Origin: Thalassospira tepidiphila MCCC 1A03514
Lineage (GTDB): Bacteria > Pseudomonadota > Alphaproteobacteria > Rhodospirillales > Thalassospiraceae
Assembly: GCF_001662875.1 (NCBI RefSeq)
Contig: NZ_JPVZ01000001.1
Span: 62,001-126,000, forward strand
DNA length: 64,000 nucleotides
Direction of reading: 5' to 3'
A program made the position numbers and the translations under genes. The notes beneath the pieces were generated by a model that saw nothing but the letters and a program-made list of their open reading frames with translations, did no database searches and was not told where the DNA came from. How positions within the stretch are numbered: the stretch's first letter is position 1; each line of letters starts with the position of its first letter. Positions 53,298 through 62,259 of this stretch are shown here, piece after piece.

Positions 53298-54845
53298 CTA
53301 TTTCCAGAAAACCTTCTGATCAATGAAATCATGCATGGCGTCTTCGATCCCCTCAAGACGATGATCAGCACGTGCGCCGAACCAGCCCGATATCAGACCG
53401 ACCGCAATCATCCCGTCCTTTGAAAGTTGTGGTGCCAATGCCATCAAACGCGCTTCGGCAACGGCAGCGTCCTGAAGCTGGCCGAGGATTTCCTGCATCG
53501 TCGTCAATTTACTGCGGAACTTCTTGACCTTCTTCGGCCCGTAAATGGCCCCGAAGAACTCCGTCCCATAGCGCATCTGCTTCACATCAAGACGAAGCGC
53601 ATGAAGCTGCGGCGTCGTCAGCCCCGCAACGTGGTCACCGCGTTTGGTGACCCGTTTATAGGCCTGCTCCAGAAGCGGTTCTGCCATTTCCGACACAGGT
53701 GCGGCCATCGCCTTCATTTGCGCGGCGCTGGCACCGGATGCCCAGCGCGAATAGCTTGCCCACGCGCCAAGCAGCAAAAGCAACTGTCCGTATTCCGGCT
53801 GATCGAGCATATGCCGCGCGTTGGCAAGGGCGGCTTCGCGTTGCTTTTCAGCCGCCTTGCGCAGCTCCGCCACACCTGCATGGTCCGGGAAGCGTTCCTC
53901 GATCATCGGCAGTGTTTCGGTCAGGAACACATCCCAATCGCGCAGGCCATCAAGCCCCTTGCTGCACAGTTTCAGCAACCGGCGGAGCAATACGGCCTCG
54001 CCCGCAGGCAGGTTTTTCTTAAACAGGTTCAGGGCAACACGCAGGCGGCGCATGCCAACCCGCATCTGATGGCACCCTTCGATATCAAGGTCCTGACGTA
54101 CGCAGACCTCGTTACTCAGGATCATGCGAAGCCCCTGCGCGATCACGGCACGAAACGCGGTTTCCGCCGACATATCCGGGGTCAGTTGCACCGCCGCCGC
54201 CCGATAGGCCCCCGGCCCATTGCCAAGATAGAGGTCGCGTCCGCGCGATGCCTTGGACCGCATGCTCAGCAACAGCGGCACGGTGCGTTGCAGCTCAAGT
54301 GCAAGGTCAAACAGGGCTGCCGGGTGGCCTTCCTTGAGCTCGAACTCGACCTCGGAGATCGGCACTTCCTTCTCGCCGGATCGGACAACACCCTGATCGA
54401 TGGCAAGTTCAATCACCGCATCACGATAGGTCAGATCCACGGCCCCGCGTTTAAGGTCGCTTTCGAAAATGCGGTCGATCTTCTTTTTCTTCACAAACTT
54501 CTTCAGAAGTTTTTTGACGTCCTTGTCGGTGAAACGGTCAAGATCAAGAACACCTTCTTCAAGCTCGACCGTCCATTCATTGCGTTCGGGAAGCGCCTCG
54601 CGCAGGCCGTTGGTCGCCTTGATGGTCTGCTCCCAACCATTTGTACCCTTCTTGCGCAGACGGACCGCCATGCCCTTTTCAGCCAGCGAGAGTTTCGGCG
54701 TGTCATGATAGATGGAGACAAGGTGGGTGGTCACCAGACGACGACCTTCCTTGACCTCGCGCAGGACCGGCGCGTTTTTAAGACGCGCGACATGTTTCGG
54801 ATCGATGCGAAGTTTTAGTTCGATCTCGATCTGCTTCTCGGCCAT
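53298..54845 (-). CDS. CYTH and CHAD domain protein
   Basis: A 515-residue protein. The N-terminal CYTH/triphosphate tunnel domain (about 1-205) begins EIELKLRIDPKHVARL with the ExExK motif and has further tunnel residues in RRLVTTHLVSIYHDTPKLSL. The C-terminal CHAD domain (about 215-500) is helical with conserved His, including EGCHQMRVGMRRLRVALNLF and HALRLDVKQMRYGTEFF. CYTH cleaves inorganic or organic triphosphates and CHAD binds polyphosphate, so a role in polyphosphate metabolism is likely. A 20-bp perfect palindrome lies 27 bases before the start codon. Confidence 0.94.
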   Translation of the reverse strand: MAEKQIEIELKLRIDPKHVARLKNAPVLREVKEGRRLVTTHLVSIYHDTPKLSLAEKGMAVRLRKKGTNGWEQTIKATNGLREALPERNEWTVELEEGVLDLDRFTDKDVKKLLKKFVKKKKIDRIFESDLKRGAVDLTYRDAVIELAIDQGVVRSGEKEVPISEVEFELKEGHPAALFDLALELQRTVPLLLSMRSKASRGRDLYLGNGPGAYRAAAVQLTPDMSAETAFRAVIAQGLRMILSNEVCVRQDLDIEGCHQMRVGMRRLRVALNLFKKNLPAGEAVLLRRLLKLCSKGLDGLRDWDVFLTETLPMIEERFPDHAGVAELRKAAEKQREAALANARHMLDQPEYGQLLLLLGAWASYSRWASGASAAQMKAMAAPVSEMAEPLLEQAYKRVTKRGDHVAGLTTPQLHALRLDVKQMRYGTEFFGAIYGPKKVKKFRSKLTTMQEILGQLQDAAVAEARLMALAPQLSKDGMIAVGLISGWFGARADHRLEGIEDAMHDFIDQKVFWK

Positions 54846-55264
54846 CTGGTTCCCCTAAGCGAGTTATTGTCACAGCGCGACGTCGCGCTGTTCCGCCACC
54901 AAGTAGTAACCAATTTTATGTTTCAGCGGGTTGAAACAAGAAGCGGGAATGATGGTAGCGGAATGTAAGATTTTCGCAACAAAAGGCAGAAACGCCCCCA
55001 AAATCAAGCCTTAAAAGACCGATCAGTATTTTGCACAACCCTCTGTTTTCATTTGAAAACAAATATGGGCTATCAGGTTCATTTGATACAGGTTGCTTAC
55101 ACATACCTTACGCATTCACCCCTGACACAGGCCCTATCAAGTCGTTGATGCAAGGGCGATTCTGAACGGTTGCACCGTCATATATTGATAACAGTTTCGC
55201 ACCGTTTGCGAATTGCGTTTTGTCAGTTACAGTCTGTTCAAATTCAATCTGCCAGAGGGCGAAG
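54846..55264. other. Intergenic region with two perfect palindromes
   Basis: About 420 bases between the divergent CHAD and lipoprotein genes. I see no credible gene. ACAGCGCGACGTCGCGCTGT (54872-54891) is a perfect 20-bp palindrome near the CHAD start. TGTTTTCATTTGAAAACA (55044-55061) is an 18-bp dyad with 8-bp arms, upstream of the lipoprotein gene. Either may be an operator; no linked regulator gene is present. Confidence 0.6.
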
Positions 55265-55720
55265 ATGCTTAGCCGTAGCCACAATTTCAAGACCACCCTG
55301 ATCATGGGGATTGCCATGCTGATCAGCGGCTGCAAAACCACAACCACCACAAGCGCCCCTGAAATCAGCTATGACGCCTGGCAGGCCAAACAATCGGCAT
55401 CGACTGTGCCCTACAGCACCAACACCATGGTCAAAATCAATCTGAACTGGTCACGGATCGGGCCGTTTTCGCGCTATGACACCTGGGTGCGGGCCAATGC
55501 CTTTGGCGGGATGTTTGATGTTTATGGCGCCCAGACCTGCCTTGGCAAATTTGTCCGCGATGATCGACTGGCCCCTGCCCATGGCTGGTGGGAACTGATT
55601 TGCCAGGATGACAGTTACGCCGCCGGGAAATTTCAGCTGACCGAACAGGGAAGCATTCTGGGCATCGGTAATGCGATCAATGGGGAAAAGGTCGGGTTTG
55701 ACCTGCCCATCCCGAATTAA
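55265..55720 (+). CDS. Hypothetical lipoprotein
   Basis: A 151-residue protein. The signal peptide has a lipobox at TLIMGIAMLISGC-KTTT, so lipidation and membrane anchoring are expected. A Thr-rich linker precedes a small domain containing two Cys (TCLGKFV, LICQDDS) that could form a disulfide, plus MFDVYGAQTC and GIGNAINGEKVGF. I do not recognise the family. The ATG at 55265 (GAGGGCGAAG upstream) is preferred over the frame start at 55220. A terminator follows the stop. Confidence 0.75.
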   Translation: MLSRSHNFKTTLIMGIAMLISGCKTTTTTSAPEISYDAWQAKQSASTVPYSTNTMVKINLNWSRIGPFSRYDTWVRANAFGGMFDVYGAQTCLGKFVRDDRLAPAHGWWELICQDDSYAAGKFQLTEQGSILGIGNAINGEKVGFDLPIPN

Positions 55721-55746
55721 ATCGACCGGAAAATGAGATGAAAAAC

Positions 55747-55777
55747 AAAAAACCCGGCCAGAAGGCCGGGTTTTTTT
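55747..55777. terminator. Bidirectional intrinsic terminator
   Basis: AAAAAACCCGGCC / GGCCGGGTTTTTT perfect stem with a four-base loop. It ends the lipoprotein transcript and, on the other strand, the tRNA-Phe transcript. Confidence 0.95.
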
Positions 55778-55790
55778 GGCTACCGAAAGA

Positions 55791-55866
55791 TGGTGCCCAG
55801 GGGCGGACTCGAACCACCGACACGCGGATTTTCAGTCCACTGCTCTACCAACTGAGCTACCTGGGC
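55791..55866 (-). tRNA. tRNA-Phe (anticodon GAA)
   Basis: A 76-base tRNA on the minus strand with encoded CCA. The acceptor stem is GCCCAGG/CCTGGGC, the D-arm contains AGCTCAGTTGGTAGAGC, the anticodon loop is CTGAAAA (GAA) closed by GTGGA/TCCGC, and the T-loop is GGTTCGAGTCC. It is downstream of yacG, as in many alphaproteobacteria. Confidence 0.98.
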
Positions 55867-55983
55867 AAATCCGACTTTCGTCTCCGTTTCCGGAGTGTTC
55901 CCTGCGGAACGAGCGGGGTTATACAAACTCCTTTGGGGCTTGTCCAGCCTCAAATCGCATTTTTTTTGCGATCACGCGTCGGA

Positions 55984-56184
55984 TTAAAATTCTTCTTCAT
56001 CTTCAAGGTCTTCGAGATACTCGGGCGGCTCGGCGGCGGGGATGGCGTAGCTTTCATTCATCCATTTGCCAAGGTCGAGATCCGCACAGCGTTTGGAGCA
56101 AAATGGCGTGTATTTTTCATCAGCCGGTTTGCCGCAAACCACGCAGTCGGAGCTGGCTGTTTTCGTTATCTTTTTTTCATTCAT
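55984..56184 (-). CDS. yacG: DNA gyrase inhibitor / zinc-finger protein YacG
   Basis: A 66-residue zinc protein. The four Cys ligands are C14, C17, C29 and C33 in CVVCGKPADEKYTPFCSKRC, followed by the family signature ADLDLGKW. E. coli YacG binds GyrB and inhibits gyrase. The C-terminus is acidic. The start at 56184 overlaps the RNase E/G stop by eight bases; GGAG lies nine bases upstream. It ends the maf-RNase-yacG unit before tRNA-Phe. Confidence 0.93.
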   Translation of the reverse strand: MNEKKITKTASSDCVVCGKPADEKYTPFCSKRCADLDLGKWMNESYAIPAAEPPEYLEDLEDEEEF

Positions 56185-57586
56185 GGTGGTTTTTCTCCAA
56201 CCGATAGGCATCGTCTTCAAGGGTCGGGTCCGCGACAATTTTCGGCGTACCCCCAAATGCATTTGTCAGGATCTGGATCGCATCGGCCTGATCCGCAAGT
56301 GCCTTCGCCACACCGGGGTTTACGGACAGATTTACCATCCCGGTCACCCCGTTTCGGCTTTCGGCGACAACGGCGCGTACAACAGCATTCAGCGCAGCAT
56401 CGCGCAAAAGAGGGGCGCGTTCCTGTTTGGCAAACAGCGTGGCACGAAGCGATTCGCCCGCCCGCTGGCGGCTGAATTCATAAAGGCCCAATCGCGTAAA
56501 GCCACCAATCTGAACCGCACCGTCAAGCTCACTGCCAAAGGCATCACGGATTGCGGCATCAAACTTGTCGCGCCCTGCCCGTGATTTCATGCGAAGCGGA
56601 TCAATCACCACAAGACCACCGATGTTGCGAAGGCGGATTTGATGCACGATTTCGGCTGCGGCCCGAAGGTTGACTTCGACCGCGCGGGTTTCGCTATCAC
56701 GCCCGGCATCTGCCCCGGCAGCATTGACGTCAATGGCACAAAGTGCGGTTGCCGGGTCAATCGCAACCCAGCCGCCGCCTTGCAACTCGACACGCGGCGC
56801 CAAGGCAGCGGCAATCTCGTCTTCGATATCCTGATCATGGAACAACAGTCGGCTGCCGACATGACGCGCAAGATTGTCATCGGACTTGCCAAGCATGGTC
56901 AGCAAGCCACGCAGCCACACGAATTCGTTTGTACCATCGACAACGCATTGCCCACCCGCCATCAGATGCCGTTCGATCACCTGATCGGTTTCTGATTGCG
57001 CCTTGCTGACCAGTTGCGGCTTCGATGCCTCGGACAGGGCCTTTTCGGCCTTTTGCAATTGTGATTTCAGAAGCTTGTATTCAGCCGTGATGGCATCCCG
57101 CGTCCAGTCGAGTGCGACGGAACGCAGCATGATGCCGTCCTGACCGGCCTGAAGAGAGCTCAGCAATTCATGCAGTTCGGTACGCCGGTCCCCGTCCTTA
57201 AGCTTGCGCGGCAATTCAATATGGTTGGCCCCCGGTCGCAGGATCATGCCGACACCTTCAATCGCGATCCGGCCGGTAAGCTTCACCCCCTTGTCGTCAA
57301 AACCAAGGCGGGAGATCTGCACCAGAACCCACTGCCCTTCGTGCAGCGGGCCGTTATAGCGATCAAACGGCAAAAGCCCGTCAGGCAGACCGTCGAGCGC
57401 AACCATGGCGGCGGCCATTTCAGGCATCATTTTGGAAACACGGCCAAGATGGATATCAAAACGTGCCGGACCGCCGCGATCAATCCACAGACGGGTCAGG
57501 CGGTCATTTTCGATCAGGGCCACCCTGCGCTCAAGCGCAACGGCATCAATCAGCAGGCGGGAGTTATGGGTGCCGCCAACTGCCAT
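56177..57586 (-). CDS. Ribonuclease E/G family protein (short form)
   Basis: A 469-residue RNase E/G homologue. An S1-like N-terminal region spans about 30-120 (HLGRVSKMMPEMAAAMVAL). The catalytic DNase-like core has Asp in ALCAIDVNAAGAD and Asp in IGGLVVIDPLRMKSRAGRDK, matching the E. coli D303/D346 positions. The zinc-link CPxCxG motif expected after the core is absent: the segment SRQRAGESLRATLFAKQ has no cysteine. It may therefore not form the usual zinc-linked dimer. The start at 57586 has AGAGG upstream and lies two bases after the maf stop. Confidence 0.9.
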   Translation of the reverse strand: MAVGGTHNSRLLIDAVALERRVALIENDRLTRLWIDRGGPARFDIHLGRVSKMMPEMAAAMVALDGLPDGLLPFDRYNGPLHEGQWVLVQISRLGFDDKGVKLTGRIAIEGVGMILRPGANHIELPRKLKDGDRRTELHELLSSLQAGQDGIMLRSVALDWTRDAITAEYKLLKSQLQKAEKALSEASKPQLVSKAQSETDQVIERHLMAGGQCVVDGTNEFVWLRGLLTMLGKSDDNLARHVGSRLLFHDQDIEDEIAAALAPRVELQGGGWVAIDPATALCAIDVNAAGADAGRDSETRAVEVNLRAAAEIVHQIRLRNIGGLVVIDPLRMKSRAGRDKFDAAIRDAFGSELDGAVQIGGFTRLGLYEFSRQRAGESLRATLFAKQERAPLLRDAALNAVVRAVVAESRNGVTGMVNLSVNPGVAKALADQADAIQILTNAFGGTPKIVADPTLEDDAYRLEKNHHE

Positions 57587-57588
57587 GA

Positions 57589-58170
57589 TCAAACCTCTTT
57601 GGGGTGATAGCCAAGACCGCGCAAAAGACCGTCCACCTCGCACAGCGACAGCCCGACAACGTTGGAGTACGATCCCGAGATCGCCTTCACAAAGGTCGCG
57701 GCAAAGCCCTGAATGGCGTATGCCCCCGCCTTGCCCTGCCACTCGTCATGGGAAAGATAACGTTTCAGGTCATCGGAACCAAGGGTTCGGAATTTCACCT
57801 GTGTCTCGATCACGCGCGATCGTTCGGTCCCGTCCGGTGCAATTACACACATGCCACCATAAACACGATGGCGACGCCCGGAAAGCAGCTCAAGAAACTT
57901 GCGTGCCTCGGACACGTCTTCGGCCTTGCCCAATGCACGCCTGCCACAGGCAACAACCGTATCCGCGGCAAGCACAAAGGCCCCGCCGTTGGATTTGGCA
58001 ACAAAACGCGCCTTTTCCTCGGCAAGGCGAAGCGCCAGCCGACGCGGACTTTCATCGCGCATGGGTGTTTCATCGATATCTGCGGGAACGACCTGATCTG
58101 GCACAATTCCGATCTGCGCAAGCAGCTCAAGACGGCGCGGCGATGCAGATGCCAATATCAGTTTCGACAA
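57589..58170 (-). CDS. maf: Maf family nucleotide pyrophosphatase
   Basis: A 193-residue Maf protein. LILASASPRRLELLAQIG is the N-terminal phosphate-binding signature, DIDETPMRDESPRRLALRLA follows, and VLAADTVVACGRRALGK holds the catalytic Asp. AYAIQGFAATFVKAISGSYS is the C-terminal block. It hydrolyses non-canonical or modified NTPs to prevent misincorporation. The start is TTG at 58170, chosen because GGAG lies seven bases upstream; the GTG at 58230 would add 20 atypical residues. Confidence 0.94.
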   Translation of the reverse strand: MSKLILASASPRRLELLAQIGIVPDQVVPADIDETPMRDESPRRLALRLAEEKARFVAKSNGGAFVLAADTVVACGRRALGKAEDVSEARKFLELLSGRRHRVYGGMCVIAPDGTERSRVIETQVKFRTLGSDDLKRYLSHDEWQGKAGAYAIQGFAATFVKAISGSYSNVVGLSLCEVDGLLRGLGYHPKEV

Positions 58171-58319
58171 GATGTGGCTCCCGGATATCCGTCCCAGACC
58201 ATTCCGACCAAAAATGTGACGAATGCTCACATTTCGATGCAGGCAGCAAAATGCACCCTGACGGCAAGGGTAAACGCCCCGCCAGACAAGGTCAATTTGC
58301 GCTTGGTCGTGGTTTCAGA

Positions 58320-58538
58320 TTACTTGAAACGGAAGGTAATACGACCTTTGGTCAGGTCATAAGGGGTCATTTCGACGCTGACACGGTCACCTGCGAGAAC
58401 GCGGATACGGTTCTTGCGCATTTTGCCCGATGTGTGGGCAAGGATTTCGTGGTCATTGTCCAGCTTCACGCGAAACATCGCATTGGGCAGAAGTTCAACG
58501 ACAGTGCCCTGAAACTCGATAACGTCTTCTTTAGCCAT
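58320..58538 (-). CDS. infA: Translation initiation factor IF-1
   Basis: A 72-residue IF-1: [20 protein letters not shown], then [20 protein letters not shown], ending [18 protein letters not shown]. It is an S1/OB-fold factor that binds the 30S A site. Length and sequence are as expected. It heads the infA-maf-RNase E/G-yacG series; 150 bases separate it from maf. Confidence 0.98.
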   Translation of the reverse strand: MAKEDVIEFQGTVVELLPNAMFRVKLDNDHEILAHTSGKMRKNRIRVLAGDRVSVEMTPYDLTKGRITFRFK

Positions 58539-58792
58539 GTGACTCCTAGCTTTCGTATTGCAATATCAAAATACCGGTGGGCGGCAAACTGCTCTGAACC
58601 GGGCAAAAGGTCAAGTCCTTTCACGTGTCAGGCGTGGCGTTCCAGCACTGCGTTAAACGAATGGCGAAGTATCTGTGCTACCAAACTGTGCGGAATAAGG
58701 ATTGCGCGAAAAGAACCGGGTGAACCCTTTTCGAATGCCGGTATGCGCCCTAAGATGCCGCTATCTTTCCGGCCTTTCATGAAAGCCCCCGC

Positions 58793-59287
58793 ATGACCAA
58801 TCCTCATACCATTGAAATACGCCTTGCAGAACGCGTTGACGCACCGGCACTCCACGCCATGATTTGCGAAATCGGCAAGGCAACAGGATGTGCAGATAAA
58901 ATCGCAAGCACGCCCGAAGATCTGGCGCGGGATGGCTTTGGCAAAGACCGTGCGTTTGACGCGCTGATTGCGATTGCCGATGACACGCCGGTGGCCATGT
59001 GCCTGTTTTTCCCAAGCTATTCGACATTTCGCGGACGGCCCGGGCTTTATATTCAAGATCTTTATGTCGCGCCAGGCCATCGTGGTGGCGGCTTTGCCAA
59101 ACGTCTGGTGGCTGCAGTCGCCAAACATGCCCGTGCGCACGGCAAATCCTATATCCGGTTGTCGGTCGATGCGGAAAACATGATTGGCCAGCGGTTTTAC
59201 GAAAAGCTTGGCATGCGCCATGCCGAGGATGAGAAGATCTATGTGCTTGATGGTGCTGCGTTCGAAGCCCTCAGCAGCGCGGACTAA
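58793..59287 (+). CDS. GNAT family N-acetyltransferase
   Basis: A 164-residue GNAT protein. Motif A is IQDLYVAPGHRGGGFAKRLV (R-x-x-G-x-A type), and motif B is NMIGQRFYEKLGM. It resembles the diamine/spermidine acetyltransferase-like group, but the substrate is not determinable. It lies on the plus strand inside an otherwise minus-strand conserved block, between infA and the LMW phosphatase gene. A rearranged neighbourhood or a late insertion is likely. Confidence 0.9.
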   Translation: MTNPHTIEIRLAERVDAPALHAMICEIGKATGCADKIASTPEDLARDGFGKDRAFDALIAIADDTPVAMCLFFPSYSTFRGRPGLYIQDLYVAPGHRGGGFAKRLVAAVAKHARAHGKSYIRLSVDAENMIGQRFYEKLGMRHAEDEKIYVLDGAAFEALSSAD

Positions 59288-59296
59288 GCCAAGCAA

Positions 59297-59743
59297 TCAC
59301 ATGGTGGGTGCGGGACCGACCGGGAAGCGATCAAGAATGCGTTTCTTGATCTGGTCGCGCACCTGTCGATAGGCCTCAAGGCGGATTTCACGCGCCCCTT
59401 CGACGATTGTCGCATCAAAGGTATTCCAGAATTCCACGTCACACGCCATGGTGCGGGTCATTTCGACCGCACGGTGCTGGGCCTCAGGAGACATCGTGAT
59501 GATCAGATCAAAGAAGCCGTCTTCAAGCTGATCAAAGGTTTTGGAATTGTATGAGGAAATATCAAGACCGATTTCCTCCATCACCGCAACGGCAAAGCCA
59601 TCAAGCTCACCGGCACGCACCCCGCAACTTTCAACATAGATGCGGGTTCCGTGATAGTGACGCATCAAGGCAGCAGCCATCACCGAACGCACGGCATTAT
59701 AGCTGCAGGCAAAAAGAACCGAGCCGGGGAGTTCTTCTGCCAC
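59297..59743 (-). CDS. Low molecular weight phosphatase family protein
   Basis: A 148-residue protein with the P-loop CSYNAVRS (C13-x5-R19-S), the signature of LMW protein tyrosine phosphatases and ArsC-like reductases. The general-acid Asp would be in FWNTFDAT near the C-terminus. The N-terminal SVLFACSYNAVRSVMAAALM is typical of the alphaproteobacterial clade next to UPF0262. No arsenic genes are nearby, so phosphatase activity is more likely. It starts six bases after the UPF0262 stop. Confidence 0.9.
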   Translation of the reverse strand: MAEELPGSVLFACSYNAVRSVMAAALMRHYHGTRIYVESCGVRAGELDGFAVAVMEEIGLDISSYNSKTFDQLEDGFFDLIITMSPEAQHRAVEMTRTMACDVEFWNTFDATIVEGAREIRLEAYRQVRDQIKKRILDRFPVGPAPTM

Positions 59744-59749
59744 CGTGCC

Positions 59750-60226
59750 TTAACCCCGGATGTGAAGGACACAAATCAACGTAAACAGGCGACGCGCGGT
59801 ATTTTCATCAATCGTCACCTTGTCGGCCAGAAGCTCTCGCAATTGCTCGGAGCCCTCGTTGTGAAGACCACGTCTCGCCATATCGATGGTTTCGATCTGG
59901 GCGGCGCTGGCCTTTTTGATGGCGTCATAATAGCTTTCGCAGATCATGAAATAGTCTTTGACGATCCGGCGAAACGGCGACAGCGGCACGGGAATGGTCG
60001 TCAGGTTTTCGGTATCATCGTCGCCGCGCACATCCATATAGATGCGGTTTTCCTCGATGCGCATATGCACCGAATACGGACCTTCGAAACCGCCAGCCGG
60101 TTCGAAATGGTTTTCTTCGAGAAGGTCATAGATCGCCACCGCCTGCTCATGCTCGACCTCAGGACGGCGTCTTACCTTGTATTTCTCGTCAAGATAGATA
60201 CCGGCAATACACTGGTTTTCTGCCAT
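59750..60226 (-). CDS. UPF0262 family protein
   Basis: A 158-residue protein of a family restricted largely to alphaproteobacteria. FEGPYSVHMRIEENRIYMDV is the conserved core, followed by RGDDDTENLTTIPVPLSPFR. No catalytic motif is recognisable and the function is unknown. It sits between hisD and the LMW phosphatase gene in a conserved operon-like series. Confidence 0.93.
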   Translation of the reverse strand: MAENQCIAGIYLDEKYKVRRRPEVEHEQAVAIYDLLEENHFEPAGGFEGPYSVHMRIEENRIYMDVRGDDDTENLTTIPVPLSPFRRIVKDYFMICESYYDAIKKASAAQIETIDMARRGLHNEGSEQLRELLADKVTIDENTARRLFTLICVLHIRG

Positions 60227-60269
60227 GGCTCTCTCGCTCCGGTCCCTTCACACGCTGCATTGCAACAGC

Positions 60270-61565
60270 TTACATCTGGTTTGAACGGATCGCTACCGAA
60301 AGTCCATGTGCCTGCAGACCTTCGCTTTCTGCAAGGGCGATTGCCGCCGGGCCGATTTTTGCCAGACTTTCGGGTGTGCACTTGATCAGCGACGAACGCT
60401 TGATGAAGTCCAGAACCCCAAGGCCGGACGAGAAACGCGCCGAGCGGGCCGTCGGCAGGACATGGTTCGGGCCGGCAACATAATCGCCGATGGCCTCTGG
60501 CGTATAACGGCCCAGGAAAATCGCGCCAGCATGGTGAATGTCTTCTGCCAGTGCGTCCGGGTCGTCGACCGCCAATTCAAGATGTTCCGGTGCGATCCGA
60601 TCCACAAGGGCCGGAGCCTGCGACAAATTTTCGACCAAAACAATTGCACCAAAGTCGCGCCAGCTTGCCCCGGCGATTTCTGCACGCGGCAGTTTTTCGA
60701 GATGGGCATCAATTGCCACCTGCACCTGATCGGCGAATTTGGCATCATCGGTGATCAGGATCGATTGCGCGACCGGGTCATGTTCGGCCTGCGACAACAG
60801 ATCTGCTGCCACCCAGCTTGGGTCATTGCTGCCATCGGCAACCACCAGAATTTCAGACGGGCCTGCAATCATATCAATGCCGACCTGACCAAAGACACGG
60901 CGTTTGGCCGCGGCAACAAACGCATTGCCCGGACCGACGATCTTGTCGACAGGCTTGATGGTTTCGGTGCCATAAGCAAGGGCCGCAATCGCCTGCGCCC
61001 CGCCAATGCGGTAAATCTCGTCAACGCCAGCAATTCGGGCCGCAGCCAGAACCAGCGGGTTCATTTTATTGTCCGGGGTCGGCACCACCATGACAAGGCG
61101 TTCGACACCGGCAACCTTGGCCGGAATGGCGTTCATCAGAACCGATGACGGATAAGATGCCAGACCGCCGGGGACATAAAGCCCGGCTGCGGACACCGCG
61201 CGCCAGCGCCAGCCAAGCTCAACACCGCTTTCATCGGTATAGCGTTCATCGGCCGGCATCTGCTTTTCGTGGTAGGCACGAATGCGCTTTGCCGCCAGTT
61301 CCAGCGATTTGAGAAGGTCTGCATCAATGTCGGCAACCGCGGCATCGACCTCGGCCGCGCTCACCGCCATGCCGGATGCGTCGATACCAAGGCGATCAAA
61401 TCGGTTGGTGTAGTCGCAAACTGCTTCGTCACCGCGATTACGCACATCGGCGATAATATCGGCAACAGCCGCATCAACATCGGCGTCCGATTCGCGTTTC
61501 ATGCCCAGAAGCTTGACGAAATCTTCTTCGAAGCTGGCGTCAGTAATCGAAAGCTTAAGCGGCAT
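60270..61565 (-). CDS. hisD: Histidinol dehydrogenase
   Basis: A 431-residue HisD. The signature [20 protein letters not shown] is clear, along with [17 protein letters not shown], zinc-site [15 protein letters not shown], and [17 protein letters not shown]. It oxidises histidinol to histidine with two NAD. Its ATG overlaps the end of hisG by 11 bases, indicating coupled translation. UPF0262 follows after 43 bases. Confidence 0.97.
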   Translation of the reverse strand: MPLKLSITDASFEEDFVKLLGMKRESDADVDAAVADIIADVRNRGDEAVCDYTNRFDRLGIDASGMAVSAAEVDAAVADIDADLLKSLELAAKRIRAYHEKQMPADERYTDESGVELGWRWRAVSAAGLYVPGGLASYPSSVLMNAIPAKVAGVERLVMVVPTPDNKMNPLVLAAARIAGVDEIYRIGGAQAIAALAYGTETIKPVDKIVGPGNAFVAAAKRRVFGQVGIDMIAGPSEILVVADGSNDPSWVAADLLSQAEHDPVAQSILITDDAKFADQVQVAIDAHLEKLPRAEIAGASWRDFGAIVLVENLSQAPALVDRIAPEHLELAVDDPDALAEDIHHAGAIFLGRYTPEAIGDYVAGPNHVLPTARSARFSSGLGVLDFIKRSSLIKCTPESLAKIGPAAIALAESEGLQAHGLSVAIRSNQM

Positions 61566-62214
61566 TGAGCACCTCGGAAAAACGGTCGATCCAGGGCTGG
61601 ATATCGGTCGGGCGGGTTTTCAGCGCAGCACGGTTGACGATCAGGCGCGACGTCACATCGGCAACATGTTCGATTTCACGCAGGCCATTGGCCTTAAGCG
61701 TGTTGCCGGTCGAGACAAGGTCGACGATACGGCGGCACAGACCAAGTGTTGGTGCCAGTTCCATCGCGCCATTCAGCTTGATGCATTCAGCCTGCACGCC
61801 CCGTTTGGCAAAATGCGTACGGGTGATGTTGGGATATTTGGTCGCGACCCGGACATGCGACCAGCGTGACGGATCATCGCCTTCGATCATTTCTTCGGGT
61901 TCGGCAACGGCGATCCGGCAATGCCCGATATTAAGATCCAGCGGTGCGTAGATATCCGGATAATCAAATTCCATCAGGACGTCATTGCCGCAGACACCGA
62001 TATGGGCTGCGCCAAAGGCAACGAAGGTTGCGACGTCAAAGCTGCGCACACGGATGATATCGATATGCGGATGGTTGGTGGCGAAACGAAGCGCACGGGA
62101 TTTCGGATCATCAAATGCCGCTTCCGGTTCGATCCCGGCGGATCGCACCAGTGGCATCACCTCGTCAAGAATGCGCCCCTTGGGCAGGGCAAGCACCAGC
62201 TTTTCGTCACTCAT
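61555..62214 (-). CDS. hisG: ATP phosphoribosyltransferase, short form (HisG-S)
   Basis: A 219-residue short His[21 protein letters not shown] at the N-terminus and the PRPP-loop [14 protein letters not shown]. The C-terminal regulatory domain of the long form is missing, so it should need HisZ as partner; no hisZ is in the window. It is the first committed step of histidine synthesis. The ATG at 62214 is preceded by a possible TTG at 62217. It overlaps hisD. Confidence 0.96.
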   Translation of the reverse strand: MSDEKLVLALPKGRILDEVMPLVRSAGIEPEAAFDDPKSRALRFATNHPHIDIIRVRSFDVATFVAFGAAHIGVCGNDVLMEFDYPDIYAPLDLNIGHCRIAVAEPEEMIEGDDPSRWSHVRVATKYPNITRTHFAKRGVQAECIKLNGAMELAPTLGLCRRIVDLVSTGNTLKANGLREIEHVADVTSRLIVNRAALKTRPTDIQPWIDRFSEVLNAA

Positions 62215-62259
62215 CAATCAGTCGCCTTACGCGTTTTTCAGTTATCCGGAAGCCTTATA

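Noticed and set aside
53427-54818. Plus-strand frame of about 463 codons
   Set aside because: Antisense to the CYTH-CHAD gene, whose domains are clear.
57405-58796. Plus-strand frame of about 463 codons
   Set aside because: Runs antisense through RNase E/G, maf and infA, all well supported.
59297-59743. Arsenate reductase
   Set aside because: The P-loop alone fits both; there are no ars genes nearby and the neighbours are the conserved UPF0262 block.
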